Part shown: positions 13,026 to 20,570 of the stretch, piece by piece
How the letters are laid out: each line of letters opens with the position of its first letter
Numbering within the stretch: position 1 is the stretch's first letter
Origin: Patescibacteria group bacterium
GTDB taxonomy: Bacteria > Patescibacteriota > JACPGU01
NCBI GenBank assembly: GCA_028718745.1
Contig: JAQULF010000001.1
Location: 175,078 to 209,029, forward strand
DNA: 33,952 bases
Direction: 5' to 3'
Notes under the pieces: generated by a model
What the model was told of the DNA's origin: nothing
What the model saw: the letters and a program-made list of their open reading frames with translations, nothing else
The model's database searches: none
Translations under genes and position numbers: made by a program

Positions 13026-13817
13026 TCAGAGGACACGATATGCGATTCGAGCAGTTCCATCTTCTCTGTAGCCGAGCTTTTCAGCCGCGGCTTCGGATAG
13101 ATCGAACTGTCGGTCGGGATGGGGCACTAGGTGGTTCTCTTTGAATACAGGGATAGCACCTCTCTTCTTCCCCATGCGGTTAATCGCGTACGGACCCCGG
13201 TCTCTGATGAGAACCTTGATAGTTCTCTTATTCTTCAGGTTGGTGATTATTACCGGAGTACCGCAGGGGAGTACCGGGCTAGCGGCACTCACTTTTTCCT
13301 TGTCGAACCTTACTCCTCGGCAAGCTCCGACCTTACCATCAAATCCCGGACCGTACCAGCTTGCCTTGCCATACCGGATCTTTCCGACCGGTTTGGTGGC
13401 GACTTTTTTCTGCTTGGTGATTGGACTTGCTGATGTTTCCGCAGGTTTCGGTGCTACCGGCCCTTGGGGAGCCGGTTTGGGCTTCGGAGTGGGTTTCGGC
13501 GCGGATTCAAGTAATTCGAGCTTCCATTTTTCCGGAAGCTTTTCGGGGCATTTGTTGACGATGGTCCCGTTCTTGATCTCCGGTATGCAACCCTTCATCC
13601 GTTTGTTTCTTTCGTGAATCTCCTTATCGTTTACGGCCTCGTGGTGAGCGAAATCCTTCTTCACCCAATTCCAGCCGGCGCTCAAACCGGTCTTCAAACC
13701 AGTCGTTAACAACAGGGCGATGATGAGGATGATGGGGGAAAGAATGATGGTCGCCACAACTTTCCGAATGCTTTTCTTTCCTCCCCTGAAAGTCGTCTTT
13801 CCGATACGGATTTTCAT
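13026..13817 (-). CDS. RlpA-like protein with double-psi beta-barrel, membrane-anchored
   Basis: 263 residues from the ATG at 13817, chosen because AAGGAGG lies eight bases before it; upstream in-frame codons are ignored. A membrane span (about 20-42, VATIILSPIILIIALLLTTG) is followed by a charged stretch, a Pro/Lys/Ala-rich linker (PKPTPKPKPAPQGPVAPKP), then GKASWYGPGFDGKVGACRG, the hallmark ASWYG opening of the RlpA double-psi barrel, and VLIRDRGPYA. RlpA proteins act on peptidoglycan, some as lytic transglycosylases on denuded glycan. There is no lipobox; the anchor is a transmembrane helix. No SPOR domain is seen. GC-rich relative to neighbours; own promoter, long leader and terminator. 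Confidence 0.82.
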   Translation of the reverse strand: MKIRIGKTTFRGGKKSIRKVVATIILSPIILIIALLLTTGLKTGLSAGWNWVKKDFAHHEAVNDKEIHERNKRMKGCIPEIKNGTIVNKCPEKLPEKWKLELLESAPKPTPKPKPAPQGPVAPKPAETSASPITKQKKVATKPVGKIRYGKASWYGPGFDGKVGACRGVRFDKEKVSAASPVLPCGTPVIITNLKNKRTIKVLIRDRGPYAINRMGKKRGAIPVFKENHLVPHPDRQFDLSEAAAEKLGYREDGTARIAYRVL

Positions 13818-13974
13818 GTGTAAAGCCTCCTTGGATTTTCTCGCCACTATGAGCGAGGAGAGTGTTTTTCTATATATGAAATTCTCCCGTGTGAACCCCC
13901 GATCGAGTCAGGGTTTTAATTGTCGAGGTACGACCGCTGTATCTATTCAAATTGGCTAGTTTCAGCCAAGTTGT
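13818..13974 (-). promoter_or_regulatory. 157-nt leader of the RlpA-like gene with several hairpins
   Basis: Predicted transcript start near 13974. Minus-strand hairpins include TTGGCT/AGCCAA (about 13954-13970), AACCC/GGGTT around the GATCG region, and CTCGC/GCGAG just before the AAGGAGG site. The last could mask or expose the ribosome binding site. No match to a known riboswitch was recognised. Confidence 0.4.
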
Positions 13975-13980
13975 ACTATA

Positions 13981-14009
13981 ATTTTAACACAAAAAATGGC
14001 AAAAGTCAA
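13981..14009 (-). promoter_or_regulatory. Promoter of the RlpA-like gene
   Basis: Minus strand TTGACT (14004-14009), 17 bp, TAAAAT (13981-13986). It is back to back with the nrnA promoter. Confidence 0.75.
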
Positions 14010-14037
14010 CACTTTTATTCTTATTCGCCAGAAATCC

Positions 14038-14066
14038 TTGACAATTCTGTAAATTTGTGATACAAT
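14038..14066 (+). promoter_or_regulatory. Promoter of the DHH phosphoesterase gene
   Basis: TTGACA, 17 bp, TACAAT. The start codon at 14099 is preceded by a small hairpin ATACC/GGTAT (14084-14099) that covers the only Shine-Dalgarno-like bases. Confidence 0.8.
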
Positions 14067-14098
14067 GACCTAATTTTAGTTGATACCTTTCAGGGTAT

Positions 14099-15616
14099 AT
14101 GCTAAAATTAGAAAAGAAAGCCAAAATTATGATGAAAAGAGATTTAAGCCCAAAACAACTCGCAACTGATTTGATCAGAAATAGTAAAACTTTTCTGATT
14201 ATTACTCATGAACGACCGGATGGCGATGCTATCTCCTCTTGTTTAGCTTTGAAAAAGGTTCTGGAGAAAATGGGCAAAAAGGCTGATGTGATCATTCCGG
14301 ACGAAATTCCATCCGATCATTACTTCTTGCCGGGAACAGAAAAGATTATCAAGGATATTAAATTAAACCGAGACCTGGTTATAAACATCAAAAAAGCCAA
14401 TCGAGTTTCCTATAATAAGAAAGAGGACGGATCAGTGGATTTGATTGTTGCTCCGGATGAGGGGCAAGAATTCAAAAAGCATGATGTGGCTCTGGAATTT
14501 GGTAAAACGCATTATGATGTTTTGGTGATTCTAGACACCTCGGATTTGCTGCGCGCTAATGCAGTTTACGAACAAAACAGGGAGATTTTATCTAATACTC
14601 ATATTATAAATATAGATCATCATCCTACCAACAGCAGCTTTGGCGGAACCAATCTGATCGATCCATCAGCTACTTCTACCTGTGAAATCCTATTTTCTCT
14701 GATTGAATCCCTAGATAAGAACCTAATGGATTCGGATGTTGCTACTCTTCTTTTGGCTGGTATTATTACCGATACCAATAGATTCCAAAATACCAACACT
14801 TCTCCAAAGGCTTTGACGGTTGCGGCGCAATTGATTGCGGCCGGAGCAAGGAGATCGGAGATAATTATTAACCTCTATAAAACTAAATCGCTTTCTACGC
14901 TGAAGCTTTGGGGTAAAATTTTAACTAATATAAAAGAAGATAAACAAGATAAAATCGTCTGGTCTACCATTTCCGCCCGCGAAATAGCGGATGTCGGAGC
15001 CAGCGTAACAGAAACAGGAGGGGTGATTAATGAATTAATTTCTACTGTTCCCAATGCTAATGTTGGTCTTTTGCTTACCGAGCAGGAACCGGGAATAGTG
15101 ACAGCCAGCATGAGAACCAATGCTGAAAATGTAGAATTAGATAATATTGCCCTGGCTTTTGGTGGAGGAGGACACAAAAAAGCAGCCGGCTTTAAGGTTG
15201 AAGGATTGTCGCTTTCAGAAGCTGAAAAGATGGTGATTAACAGACTAAAAGCCTATTTCAATGGCGCAAAAAATGGCACTCCGAAAGTAGAAAAAGTATT
15301 AGGTACAGAAAAAAAAGAAGTGGTCTTTAATTCGCCTCAAACCAAGATTAGCGAAAAACCGATTCAAAAAAACAATATCCAAACCGAAGATGATCTCTAT
15401 GCTCCAGCTCTTACCGATATAGCTATGGAAAATCCAAATATAATCGAAACCAAAGGCTCAATTCTTTCAAAGATAGTTGAACAAAAGAAGAGGCCGAAAG
15501 AAGAATTGGACTTTGCAAAAATGGAGCAGGAAGCCAGATCTCAAAATAGTGGAGCTCTATTGGAACAAAATCCATCATCCGCAGATCTGGAAGATTTTGA
15601 TGAGGACTACGAATAG
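14099..15616 (+). CDS. nrnA: DHH/DHHA1 phosphoesterase, NrnA-like oligoribonuclease/pAp phosphatase
   Basis: 505 residues. THERPDGDAISS (about 36-47), the LDTSD motif, NIDHHPTN (DHH motif, near 173) and the DHHA1 motif GGGGHKKAAG (near 356) define a Mn-dependent DHH enzyme of the NrnA group, which degrades very short RNAs and dephosphorylates pAp. The core is about 100 residues longer than B. subtilis NrnA, partly from an insert at DLVINIKKANRVSYNKKEDG. The last ~120 residues are a charged, low-complexity tail, possibly unfolded. ATG 14099 and ATG 14129 are both possible starts. It precedes rpsO and pnp, a neighbourhood with an RNA-decay theme. Confidence 0.85.
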   Translation: MLKLEKKAKIMMKRDLSPKQLATDLIRNSKTFLIITHERPDGDAISSCLALKKVLEKMGKKADVIIPDEIPSDHYFLPGTEKIIKDIKLNRDLVINIKKANRVSYNKKEDGSVDLIVAPDEGQEFKKHDVALEFGKTHYDVLVILDTSDLLRANAVYEQNREILSNTHIINIDHHPTNSSFGGTNLIDPSATSTCEILFSLIESLDKNLMDSDVATLLLAGIITDTNRFQNTNTSPKALTVAAQLIAAGARRSEIIINLYKTKSLSTLKLWGKILTNIKEDKQDKIVWSTISAREIADVGASVTETGGVINELISTVPNANVGLLLTEQEPGIVTASMRTNAENVELDNIALAFGGGGHKKAAGFKVEGLSLSEAEKMVINRLKAYFNGAKNGTPKVEKVLGTEKKEVVFNSPQTKISEKPIQKNNIQTEDDLYAPALTDIAMENPNIIETKGSILSKIVEQKKRPKEELDFAKMEQEARSQNSGALLEQNPSSADLEDFDEDYE

Positions 15617-15669
15617 GGACAAAAAAGCAAGAGAGCCAAAAAGCAAAAAAACAAAAATACTTGGTTTGT

Positions 15670-15698
15670 TTGACTTAAATACCCTTCTATGATATAAT
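15670..15698 (+). promoter_or_regulatory. Promoter of rpsO(-pnp)
   Basis: TTGACT, 17 bp, TATAAT; the -10 box ends 67 bp before the rpsO start. Confidence 0.8.
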
Positions 15699-15765
15699 GC
15701 CTCTAAGAATTAAAAAGATCTAAATTGATTTTTTGTTTTCTTGTTTTATTGATTAACTGGTTATT

Positions 15766-16029
15766 ATGTTATCTACAGAAGAAAAGAAGGTTGCAAGAAC
15801 TAAAGTTTCTAGCGAAAAAGATACGGGCTCTGTCAGTGTACAGATCTCTGCTTTGACTACGAAGATTCTAAAGTTAAACGATCATCTAAAGAAAAACATT
15901 CACGACTTCTCCTCAAAGAGAGGTTTACTTAAAAATGTAGGACAGAGAAGAAAATTTTTGAAATACTTAAAAAAATCAGACCCAAAGAAATACGAGGAAG
16001 TATTGGGGAAATTGGGATTAAGAAAATAA
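15766..16029 (+). CDS. rpsO: Ribosomal protein S15
   Basis: 87 residues, typical S15 length. TGSVSVQISALTTKILKLNDHLKKNIHDFSSKRGLL and RRKFLKYLKKSDPKKYEEVLGKLGLRK carry the family pattern, including the H-x-x-D-F-S-S-x-R-G-L turn that contacts 16S rRNA helices in the central domain. The ATG at 15766 gives a standard N-terminus, with no evident Shine-Dalgarno site. It has its own promoter and is followed by pnp after 176 bp of structured leader, the same gene order as in E. coli, where S15 and PNPase are both feedback-controlled. Confidence 0.95.
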   Translation: MLSTEEKKVARTKVSSEKDTGSVSVQISALTTKILKLNDHLKKNIHDFSSKRGLLKNVGQRRKFLKYLKKSDPKKYEEVLGKLGLRK

Positions 16030-16045
16030 ATTATTATTAACTTCA

Positions 16046-16117
16046 GAGTATATTAAGACGGAGATAGAGTTTAGCATCGCAAAAGCGGTTCTGACCCCTA
16101 TATCTGTCAATGTACTC
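16046..16117 (+). promoter_or_regulatory. Long hairpin in the rpsO-pnp gap (possible RNase III site)
   Basis: GAGTA (16046-16050) pairs with TACTC (16113-16117). Inside, GACGGAGATAG pairs with CTATATCTGTC apart from two mismatches. In E. coli a comparable rpsO-pnp hairpin is cut by RNase III and lets PNPase repress its own synthesis; equivalence here is inference from position and shape. Confidence 0.5.
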
Positions 16118-16138
16118 TCAAGAAAAAAGGACCCAGCC

Positions 16139-16190
16139 AAAAGTTTTACTGAAAAACGAATTACATTCTGTTATTTCAGTAGCAACTTTT
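16139..16190. repeat. TAC-loop hairpin repeat, copy 2 (pnp leader)
   Basis: Outer stem AAAAGTT/AACTTTT, internal loop TT opposite AGC, stem ACTGAAA/TTTCAGT and the same inner hairpin as copy 1 at 11102. The 16146-16183 core equals 11106-11143 except for an A-T pair in place of C-G. Confidence 0.8.
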
Positions 16191-16205
16191 AGGCGGGTAA
16201 ATAAA

Positions 16206-18302
16206 ATGAAAAAGATCGAAAAGTTTGAGTTAGATTTTGCAGGACGCAAGATCGAAGTAGAAGTAGGTAGATTAGCCTTTCAGGCTAATGCTGCTGTTAC
16301 TGTGCGCTATGGCGACACAGAAGTTCTGGCAACCGCTGTTTCTCCAAAGCAAAAAAGATTAGAGGATCAGGATTTCCTTCCTTTAACTGTGGATTATGAA
16401 GAGAGAATGTACGCAGCCGGAAAGATTTCCGGTTCTAGGTTTATAAAAAGAGAAGGCAGACCAACCGAAGAAGCGACTTTGATGGCGCGTATGATCGACA
16501 GACCACTACGGCCGATATTTCCAAAGGGGTATTTCTTTGATGTTCAAGTTATAGTTACGGTTCTATCTTATGATCAGGTGAATAATACCAAAGTTCCGGC
16601 ATTATTGGCCGCATCATTAGCTCTTGGAATTTCCGATATCCCATGGAATGGTCCTTTAGGATTAGTTCAAGTTGGCTTAGTTGATGGACAACTAATTCTT
16701 TGTCCAACCGAGGAGCAATTATCAAAATCAGATCTTGATTTGGTAGTGGTTTCATCGGATAAAAAAGTAGTTATGATTGAAGCCGGCGGCAAACAAGTTC
16801 CGCAAGATAAAGTTATGGAAGCGGTTGAATTTGCGCATAAAGGCGTTCAATCCTTAATCCAATTTCAAAACGATATCATCGCTAAAATTGGTCTTAAAAA
16901 GAGAGAGTTTGTTAACGAGATAAACGAAGAGCTATACAAAGAAGTAGAGACCAATTACGCAAAAGAATTGGAAACTCTATTTACTCTCAAGGAAAAATTA
17001 GAGAGAGAATCTTTGTTTAACGATACACTAGTTAAAATTAAAGAAGCCTATAAAGAAGATGAAGATAAAAGTAAAACTTCCAAAGCAGTACAGTATTTCG
17101 ATGAGATATTTCGAGAGAGAATGAGAGCGCTTATTATGGAAAAGGAAGTTAGAATTGACGGCAGAAAATTGGATGAAGTTCGTCCTATTTCCTGCGAAGT
17201 CGGATTGTTACCCCGTGTTCATGGATCTTCACTTTTCAATCGCGGATACACCCAAGTTTTGAATGTTACGACTTTGGGATCTACCGGAATGCGCCAAAGC
17301 CTGGATACTATGGAAGAAAATGACACCGAAAAAAGATATATGCACCACTACAATTTCCCTCCGTATTCTGTGGGTGAAGCTCGCCCGGCCAGATCTGCAG
17401 GAAGACGAGAAATCGGTCATGGAGCATTGGCTGAAAAAGCCTTATTCAATGTTTTCCCTTCTGAAGAATCATTTCCTTATACAGTTCGCCTCGTTTCCGA
17501 ATGTTTGTCATCTGACGGATCTACTTCAATGGGTTCAACTTGCGCTTCCACACTTTCATTGATGGATGCAGGTGTACCAATTGCCGCCCCCGTTAGTGGC
17601 ATTGCGATGGGAATTGTTACTGATGAAAAAGATAATTACAAAGTTTTGTCGGATATTGCCGGAACAGAGGATCACAATGGCGATATGGATTTCAAAATTG
17701 CCGGATCTGTAGCAGGCATTACCGCAATTCAATTGGATGTAAAAAACAATGGTCTAACATTGCAAATGATTAAAGATATTTTCACCCAAGGAATGAAGGG
17801 CAGATTTCATATTTTGGAACAAATGTTAAAAGTAATTCCGGAAGTTAGGAAAGAGATGTCTCCTTACGCTCCAAGAATTGAAACCATCCGCATTAATCCG
17901 GACAAAATCCGCGATGTTGTTGGACCGGGCGGAAAAGTGATTAATAAAATTATTGAAGAAACCGGTGTTGAAATCGACATCGAACAAGATGGCCGGATAA
18001 ATATCTGCGCGGTCAATAAAGAAGCGATTGATAAAGCTCGCGCAATTATCGAAGGCATTACGGCTGAACCGGAAGTCGGCAAAGTCTATGATGGAAAAGT
18101 TATCAAAATAATGGACTTCGGCGCTTTCGTAGAATTTATGCCGGGTCGTGAGGGACTAGTTCATATCTCTGAAATCTCCGATTCGCGAGTCGAAAAAGTT
18201 ACCGATGTTCTCAAAGAAGGTCAGGATGTAAAAGTGGTTTTGAAAGAGATCGATAGCATGGGAAGAATGAATTTATCTATGAAGAGAGTTAATAATAAAT
18301 AG
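16206..18302 (+). CDS. pnp: Polynucleotide phosphorylase
   Basis: 698 residues from ATG 16206 (MKKIEKFELDFAGRKIEVEVG). An in-frame ATG at 16110 would translate the hairpin leader and is rejected. PNPase degrades RNA 3' to 5' using phosphate. Two RNase PH domains (VRYGDTEVLATAV; LGSTGMRQSLDTM with GRREIGHGALAEKAL and SDGSTSMGSTCASTLSLMDAG), a helical linker, a KH domain (IRDVVGPGGKVINKIIEETG) and an S1 domain (GKVYDGKVIKIMDFGAFVEFMPGREGLVHISEI) are all complete. Active-site acidic residues in DHNGDMDFKIAG are kept. It probably shares transcription with rpsO; the leader holds two hairpins. Confidence 0.96.
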   Translation: MKKIEKFELDFAGRKIEVEVGRLAFQANAAVTVRYGDTEVLATAVSPKQKRLEDQDFLPLTVDYEERMYAAGKISGSRFIKREGRPTEEATLMARMIDRPLRPIFPKGYFFDVQVIVTVLSYDQVNNTKVPALLAASLALGISDIPWNGPLGLVQVGLVDGQLILCPTEEQLSKSDLDLVVVSSDKKVVMIEAGGKQVPQDKVMEAVEFAHKGVQSLIQFQNDIIAKIGLKKREFVNEINEELYKEVETNYAKELETLFTLKEKLERESLFNDTLVKIKEAYKEDEDKSKTSKAVQYFDEIFRERMRALIMEKEVRIDGRKLDEVRPISCEVGLLPRVHGSSLFNRGYTQVLNVTTLGSTGMRQSLDTMEENDTEKRYMHHYNFPPYSVGEARPARSAGRREIGHGALAEKALFNVFPSEESFPYTVRLVSECLSSDGSTSMGSTCASTLSLMDAGVPIAAPVSGIAMGIVTDEKDNYKVLSDIAGTEDHNGDMDFKIAGSVAGITAIQLDVKNNGLTLQMIKDIFTQGMKGRFHILEQMLKVIPEVRKEMSPYAPRIETIRINPDKIRDVVGPGGKVINKIIEETGVEIDIEQDGRINICAVNKEAIDKARAIIEGITAEPEVGKVYDGKVIKIMDFGAFVEFMPGREGLVHISEISDSRVEKVTDVLKEGQDVKVVLKEIDSMGRMNLSMKRVNNK

Positions 18303-18324
18303 AGCTAAAATCAAGTAAGTTTTT

Positions 18325-18804
18325 ATGCATCATCCACAAAAAGAGTTTATGGAGGTTGCGATTAAAGAAGCAATTCGTTCCGCCAAAAAGGGGCAGTATG
18401 CTTTGGGAGCGGTCGTTGTTTTGAATGACAAAGTGATTTCAATCGCTCATACTACTTTACACAAAATCCCCGATTCTTCTGGGCATGCGGAAATGAATGC
18501 AATTAGAAAAGCATGTAAAAAACTGGGTTCAAGATATCTTGAAGGCGCTTGGCTGTATACCGTCCAGGAGCCCTGTCTAATGTGCGCATCTGTTGCTGTT
18601 TGGGCTAAAATGGAAGGGGTAGTCTTCGGAGCATTTGAGAAAGACGCCTTAAAGATATTCAATAAGCATGTGCGGTCAAGGTTTACTTGGAGACAAATCA
18701 TGATATCTGCAAAAGAAGTTCTTTCAAAAAGTGATCCAAAAGTCAAGTTATATGAGGGTTTTATGCGGGATGAATGTATCGAGCTTTATAAATTGAATAA
18801 GTAA
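18325..18804 (+). CDS. Zinc-dependent nucleoside/nucleobase deaminase
   Basis: 159 residues of the cytidine-deaminase superfamily. H54-A-E56 in GHAEMNAIRKA and C84-x-x-C87 in EPCLMCA supply the zinc ligands and catalytic Glu. Overall layout resembles TadA/guanine deaminase (GuaD) proteins, and VVVLNDKVISIAHTTLHKIPDSSGHAE fits the nucleobase side better than TadA's NxR...DPTAHAE. The C-terminal part (ISAKEVLSKSDPKVKLYEGFMRDECIELY) resembles that of small candidate-phyla deaminases of unknown substrate. It sits 22 bases after pnp and 20 before a Nudix gene, so a nucleotide-salvage or clean-up role is plausible. Substrate not assigned. Confidence 0.8.
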   Translation: MHHPQKEFMEVAIKEAIRSAKKGQYALGAVVVLNDKVISIAHTTLHKIPDSSGHAEMNAIRKACKKLGSRYLEGAWLYTVQEPCLMCASVAVWAKMEGVVFGAFEKDALKIFNKHVRSRFTWRQIMISAKEVLSKSDPKVKLYEGFMRDECIELYKLNK

Positions 18805-18824
18805 GATAGTTAATATATTTTGTT

Positions 18825-19289
18825 ATGTCAGTAAAGTTGATGACTCTTTGCATAGTTTGCAAAGACAAAAAAGTTCTCCTTGGTATGAAGAAAAGAGGCT
18901 TTGGCGTGGGAAGATGGAATGGTTTTGGCGGAAAGGTTCAGGAAGATGAAACCATCGAAGAATCTTTAAGGCGCGAGATGGAAGAAGAATGCGGTTTGAA
19001 ATTAGGAGATTTAGAGGAATTGGGAGTTTTGGAATTTGAATTTGCTAAAAAGCCTGGCGATATTTTGGAAGTGCATATATTTAAATCCATAGATTTTTCG
19101 GGAGAACCCACCGAATCAGAAGAGATGAAGCCGGAATGGTTTGATGAGGATAAAGTGCCATTTGAAAAAATGTGGTCTGATGATCCTTATTGGTTTCCTC
19201 TATTTTTGGCAGGTAAAAAATTCAAAGGCCATTTTCTTTTTGACGACAATGATCAGATTTTAGAAAAAAACATAGAGGTAATAAAATAA
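18825..19289 (+). CDS. MTH1-like Nudix hydrolase (8-oxo-dGTP diphosphatase)
   Basis: 154 residues. The Nudix box starts at G36: GKVQEDETIEESL then RREMEEECGL, with the metal-binding REMEEE core. The resemblance to animal MTH1/NUDT1 is unusually complete: RWNGFGGKVQ, then the late motifs EVHIFKS, ESEEMKPEWFDEDKVPFEKMWSDD (two stretches) and DPYWFPLFLAGKKFKGHFLF. In MTH1 this part holds the Trp and Asp pair that read 8-oxoguanine. Such enzymes remove oxidised dGTP from the pool. It is preceded by the deaminase and followed by a second Nudix gene behind the structured motif. Confidence 0.88.
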   Translation: MSVKLMTLCIVCKDKKVLLGMKKRGFGVGRWNGFGGKVQEDETIEESLRREMEEECGLKLGDLEELGVLEFEFAKKPGDILEVHIFKSIDFSGEPTESEEMKPEWFDEDKVPFEKMWSDDPYWFPLFLAGKKFKGHFLFDDNDQILEKNIEVIK

Positions 19290-19297
19290 AATTAAAA

Positions 19298-19415
19298 CGA
19301 AAAAATCTATACCAGAGTATATCAATCGGATTTTTTCTTAGAGGAGAAACATTGCGAAAGCTGGAGCGAACCAATTCCTTATTGGTGCGCGGAAGCTGAA
19401 GAAATGTTTGGACGA
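19298..19415 (+). ncRNA. Candidate structured RNA motif, copy A (leader of the second Nudix gene)
   Basis: P1 GAAAAAATC (19299-19307)/GATTTTTTC (19329-19337) around TATACCAGAGTATATCAATC; then TTAGAGGAG; P2 AAACATT (19347-19353)/AATGTTT (19403-19409); P3 AGCT/AGCT (19359-19362, 19394-19397); P4 ACCAAT/ATTGGT (19370-19386) with a TCCTT loop; then GGACGA directly before ATG 19416. Pairings P2 and P4 use different bases from copies B and C but stay complementary. The span also happens to be open in the frame of the Nudix gene. Confidence 0.6.
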
Positions 19416-19961
19416 ATGCCAGACGAAATAATTGACATTGTAGATGAAAATAATAATTTAACTGGTGAAAAAGCTTCCCGCAATGAAGCTCACCTTAATG
19501 GTTTGTGGCACAGGATAATTAATATCTGCATCTATAATTCTCGAGGAGAGATATTACTTCAGTTAAGGTCAAAAGATAAAATGATTTATCCGGATATGTG
19601 GGATATTTCAGTGGCTGGTCACATTGGCGCAGGAGAAGAACCAATAGCTGCAGCGCTTCGCGAGACAGGGGAAGAAACCGGTCTGGGAACAAAAGAAGAA
19701 GATCTACATTTTTATAAAATTCGCCCAGAAGAATATCGAAAGGGTGATGTGAATATGAAAGAATTTCTTTATATTTACCTTTTAAAATATGACGGTGATA
19801 TTTCAAATTTGAAAATTCAGAAAGAAGAACTTCAAAAAATTGAATTTGTTCCCATTGATAAAATAGAAGAAGAATTAAAATCCGGTAGTATCAAATTCGC
19901 TCCGCATGGAGCATATTGGGAAGATGTGATAGGAGAAGTCAAGAGGAATTTGAACAGTTAG
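19416..19961 (+). CDS. Nudix hydrolase (IDI/YfcD-like group)
   Basis: 181 residues from ATG 19416 (MPDEIIDIVDENN). An earlier ATG at 19404 lies in the P2 arm of the leader motif. The Nudix box begins at G68 (GHIGAGEEPIAAALRETGEE then TGL). The opening, D-E-x-x-x-x-V-D-E-N-N followed by RxEAHLNGLWHRIINICIYNSRGEILLQLR, matches the isopentenyl-diphosphate-isomerase-like Nudix branch (YfcD and relatives), whose real substrates are mostly unknown. The isomerase's own catalytic Cys motif is not visible, so hydrolysis is more likely than isomerisation. Its leader is shared with a membrane-protein gene at 32.8 kb. Confidence 0.82.
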   Translation: MPDEIIDIVDENNNLTGEKASRNEAHLNGLWHRIINICIYNSRGEILLQLRSKDKMIYPDMWDISVAGHIGAGEEPIAAALRETGEETGLGTKEEDLHFYKIRPEEYRKGDVNMKEFLYIYLLKYDGDISNLKIQKEELQKIEFVPIDKIEEELKSGSIKFAPHGAYWEDVIGEVKRNLNS

Positions 19962-19985
19962 AACAAAAAAATAAAAACAAAAAGT

Positions 19986-20522
19986 ATGGCAGAAATTATT
20001 TCTCCACATGGAGGGTATAGAGATTTAATGTCCTATCAAGGTGCTACGATCATCTATGATTTAACGACAGATTTTTGCAAAAAATATATAAGTGGGTACA
20101 GCAGAACCACCGATCAGATGGTACAGGCAGCAAGAAGTGGTAAACAAAATATTGCCGAAGGTAGTATGGCGTCAGGAACTTCTAAAAAGACAGAATTAAA
20201 ACTAGTTAGTGTGGCTCGAGCTAGTCTTGAAGAACTACTGGCAGACTATGAAGACTATTTAAGACAGCATCATTTTTTACAGTGGGGCAGAGATGATCCG
20301 AGAGCAATTGAGGTTAGAAAGTTGGCTTATAGGTCGGATAAGTCTTATAAGACATATGAGCCATACATGACGAGCGGTGAATTAGCGGCCAATGCGCTAA
20401 TTTGTCTGATTCATCAGACTAACTATCTACTAGATCAACAAATGCGATCGTTAGAAAAAAGTTTTATGGAAGAGGGTGGATTTACTGAAAGATTGTACAA
20501 AGCGCGAAAAGAAAGACAATAA
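19986..20522 (+). CDS. Four-helix-bundle protein with the long 'suffix' form
   Basis: 178 residues. IIYDLTTDFCKKYISGYSRTTDQMVQAARSGKQNIAEGSMASGTSKKTELKLVSVARASLEELLADYEDYL (read in pieces) is the S23-like four-helix-bundle pattern with its R-T-x-Q-M...SGKQNIAEG core. The extra C-terminal part (ELAANALICLIHQTNYLLDQQ) marks the suffix type found in candidate-phyla and Bacteroidetes genomes. The SDKSYKTYEPYM segment is encoded by ATAAGTCTTATAAGACATAT, almost the hairpin found just after the gene. Function unknown; an RNA-linked role is often assumed because relatives occur in 23S rRNA intervening sequences. It is followed by RNase J. Confidence 0.8.
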   Translation: MAEIISPHGGYRDLMSYQGATIIYDLTTDFCKKYISGYSRTTDQMVQAARSGKQNIAEGSMASGTSKKTELKLVSVARASLEELLADYEDYLRQHHFLQWGRDDPRAIEVRKLAYRSDKSYKTYEPYMTSGELAANALICLIHQTNYLLDQQMRSLEKSFMEEGGFTERLYKARKERQ

Positions 20523-20525
20523 ATA

Positions 20526-20549
20526 ATATAAGTCTTATAGGACTTATAT
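20526..20549. repeat. ATATAAGTC/GACTTATAT hairpin before rnj
   Basis: Nine-bp perfect stem, loop TTATAG, with no T run after it. The same sequence type occurs inside the preceding gene (about 20337-20356). Confidence 0.7.
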
Positions 20550-20570
20550 GACATATAATAATTAAAAATT

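Noticed and set aside
16110-16205. N-terminal extension of PNPase from ATG 16110
   Set aside because: It would translate the leader hairpins; the family N-terminus begins at 16206.
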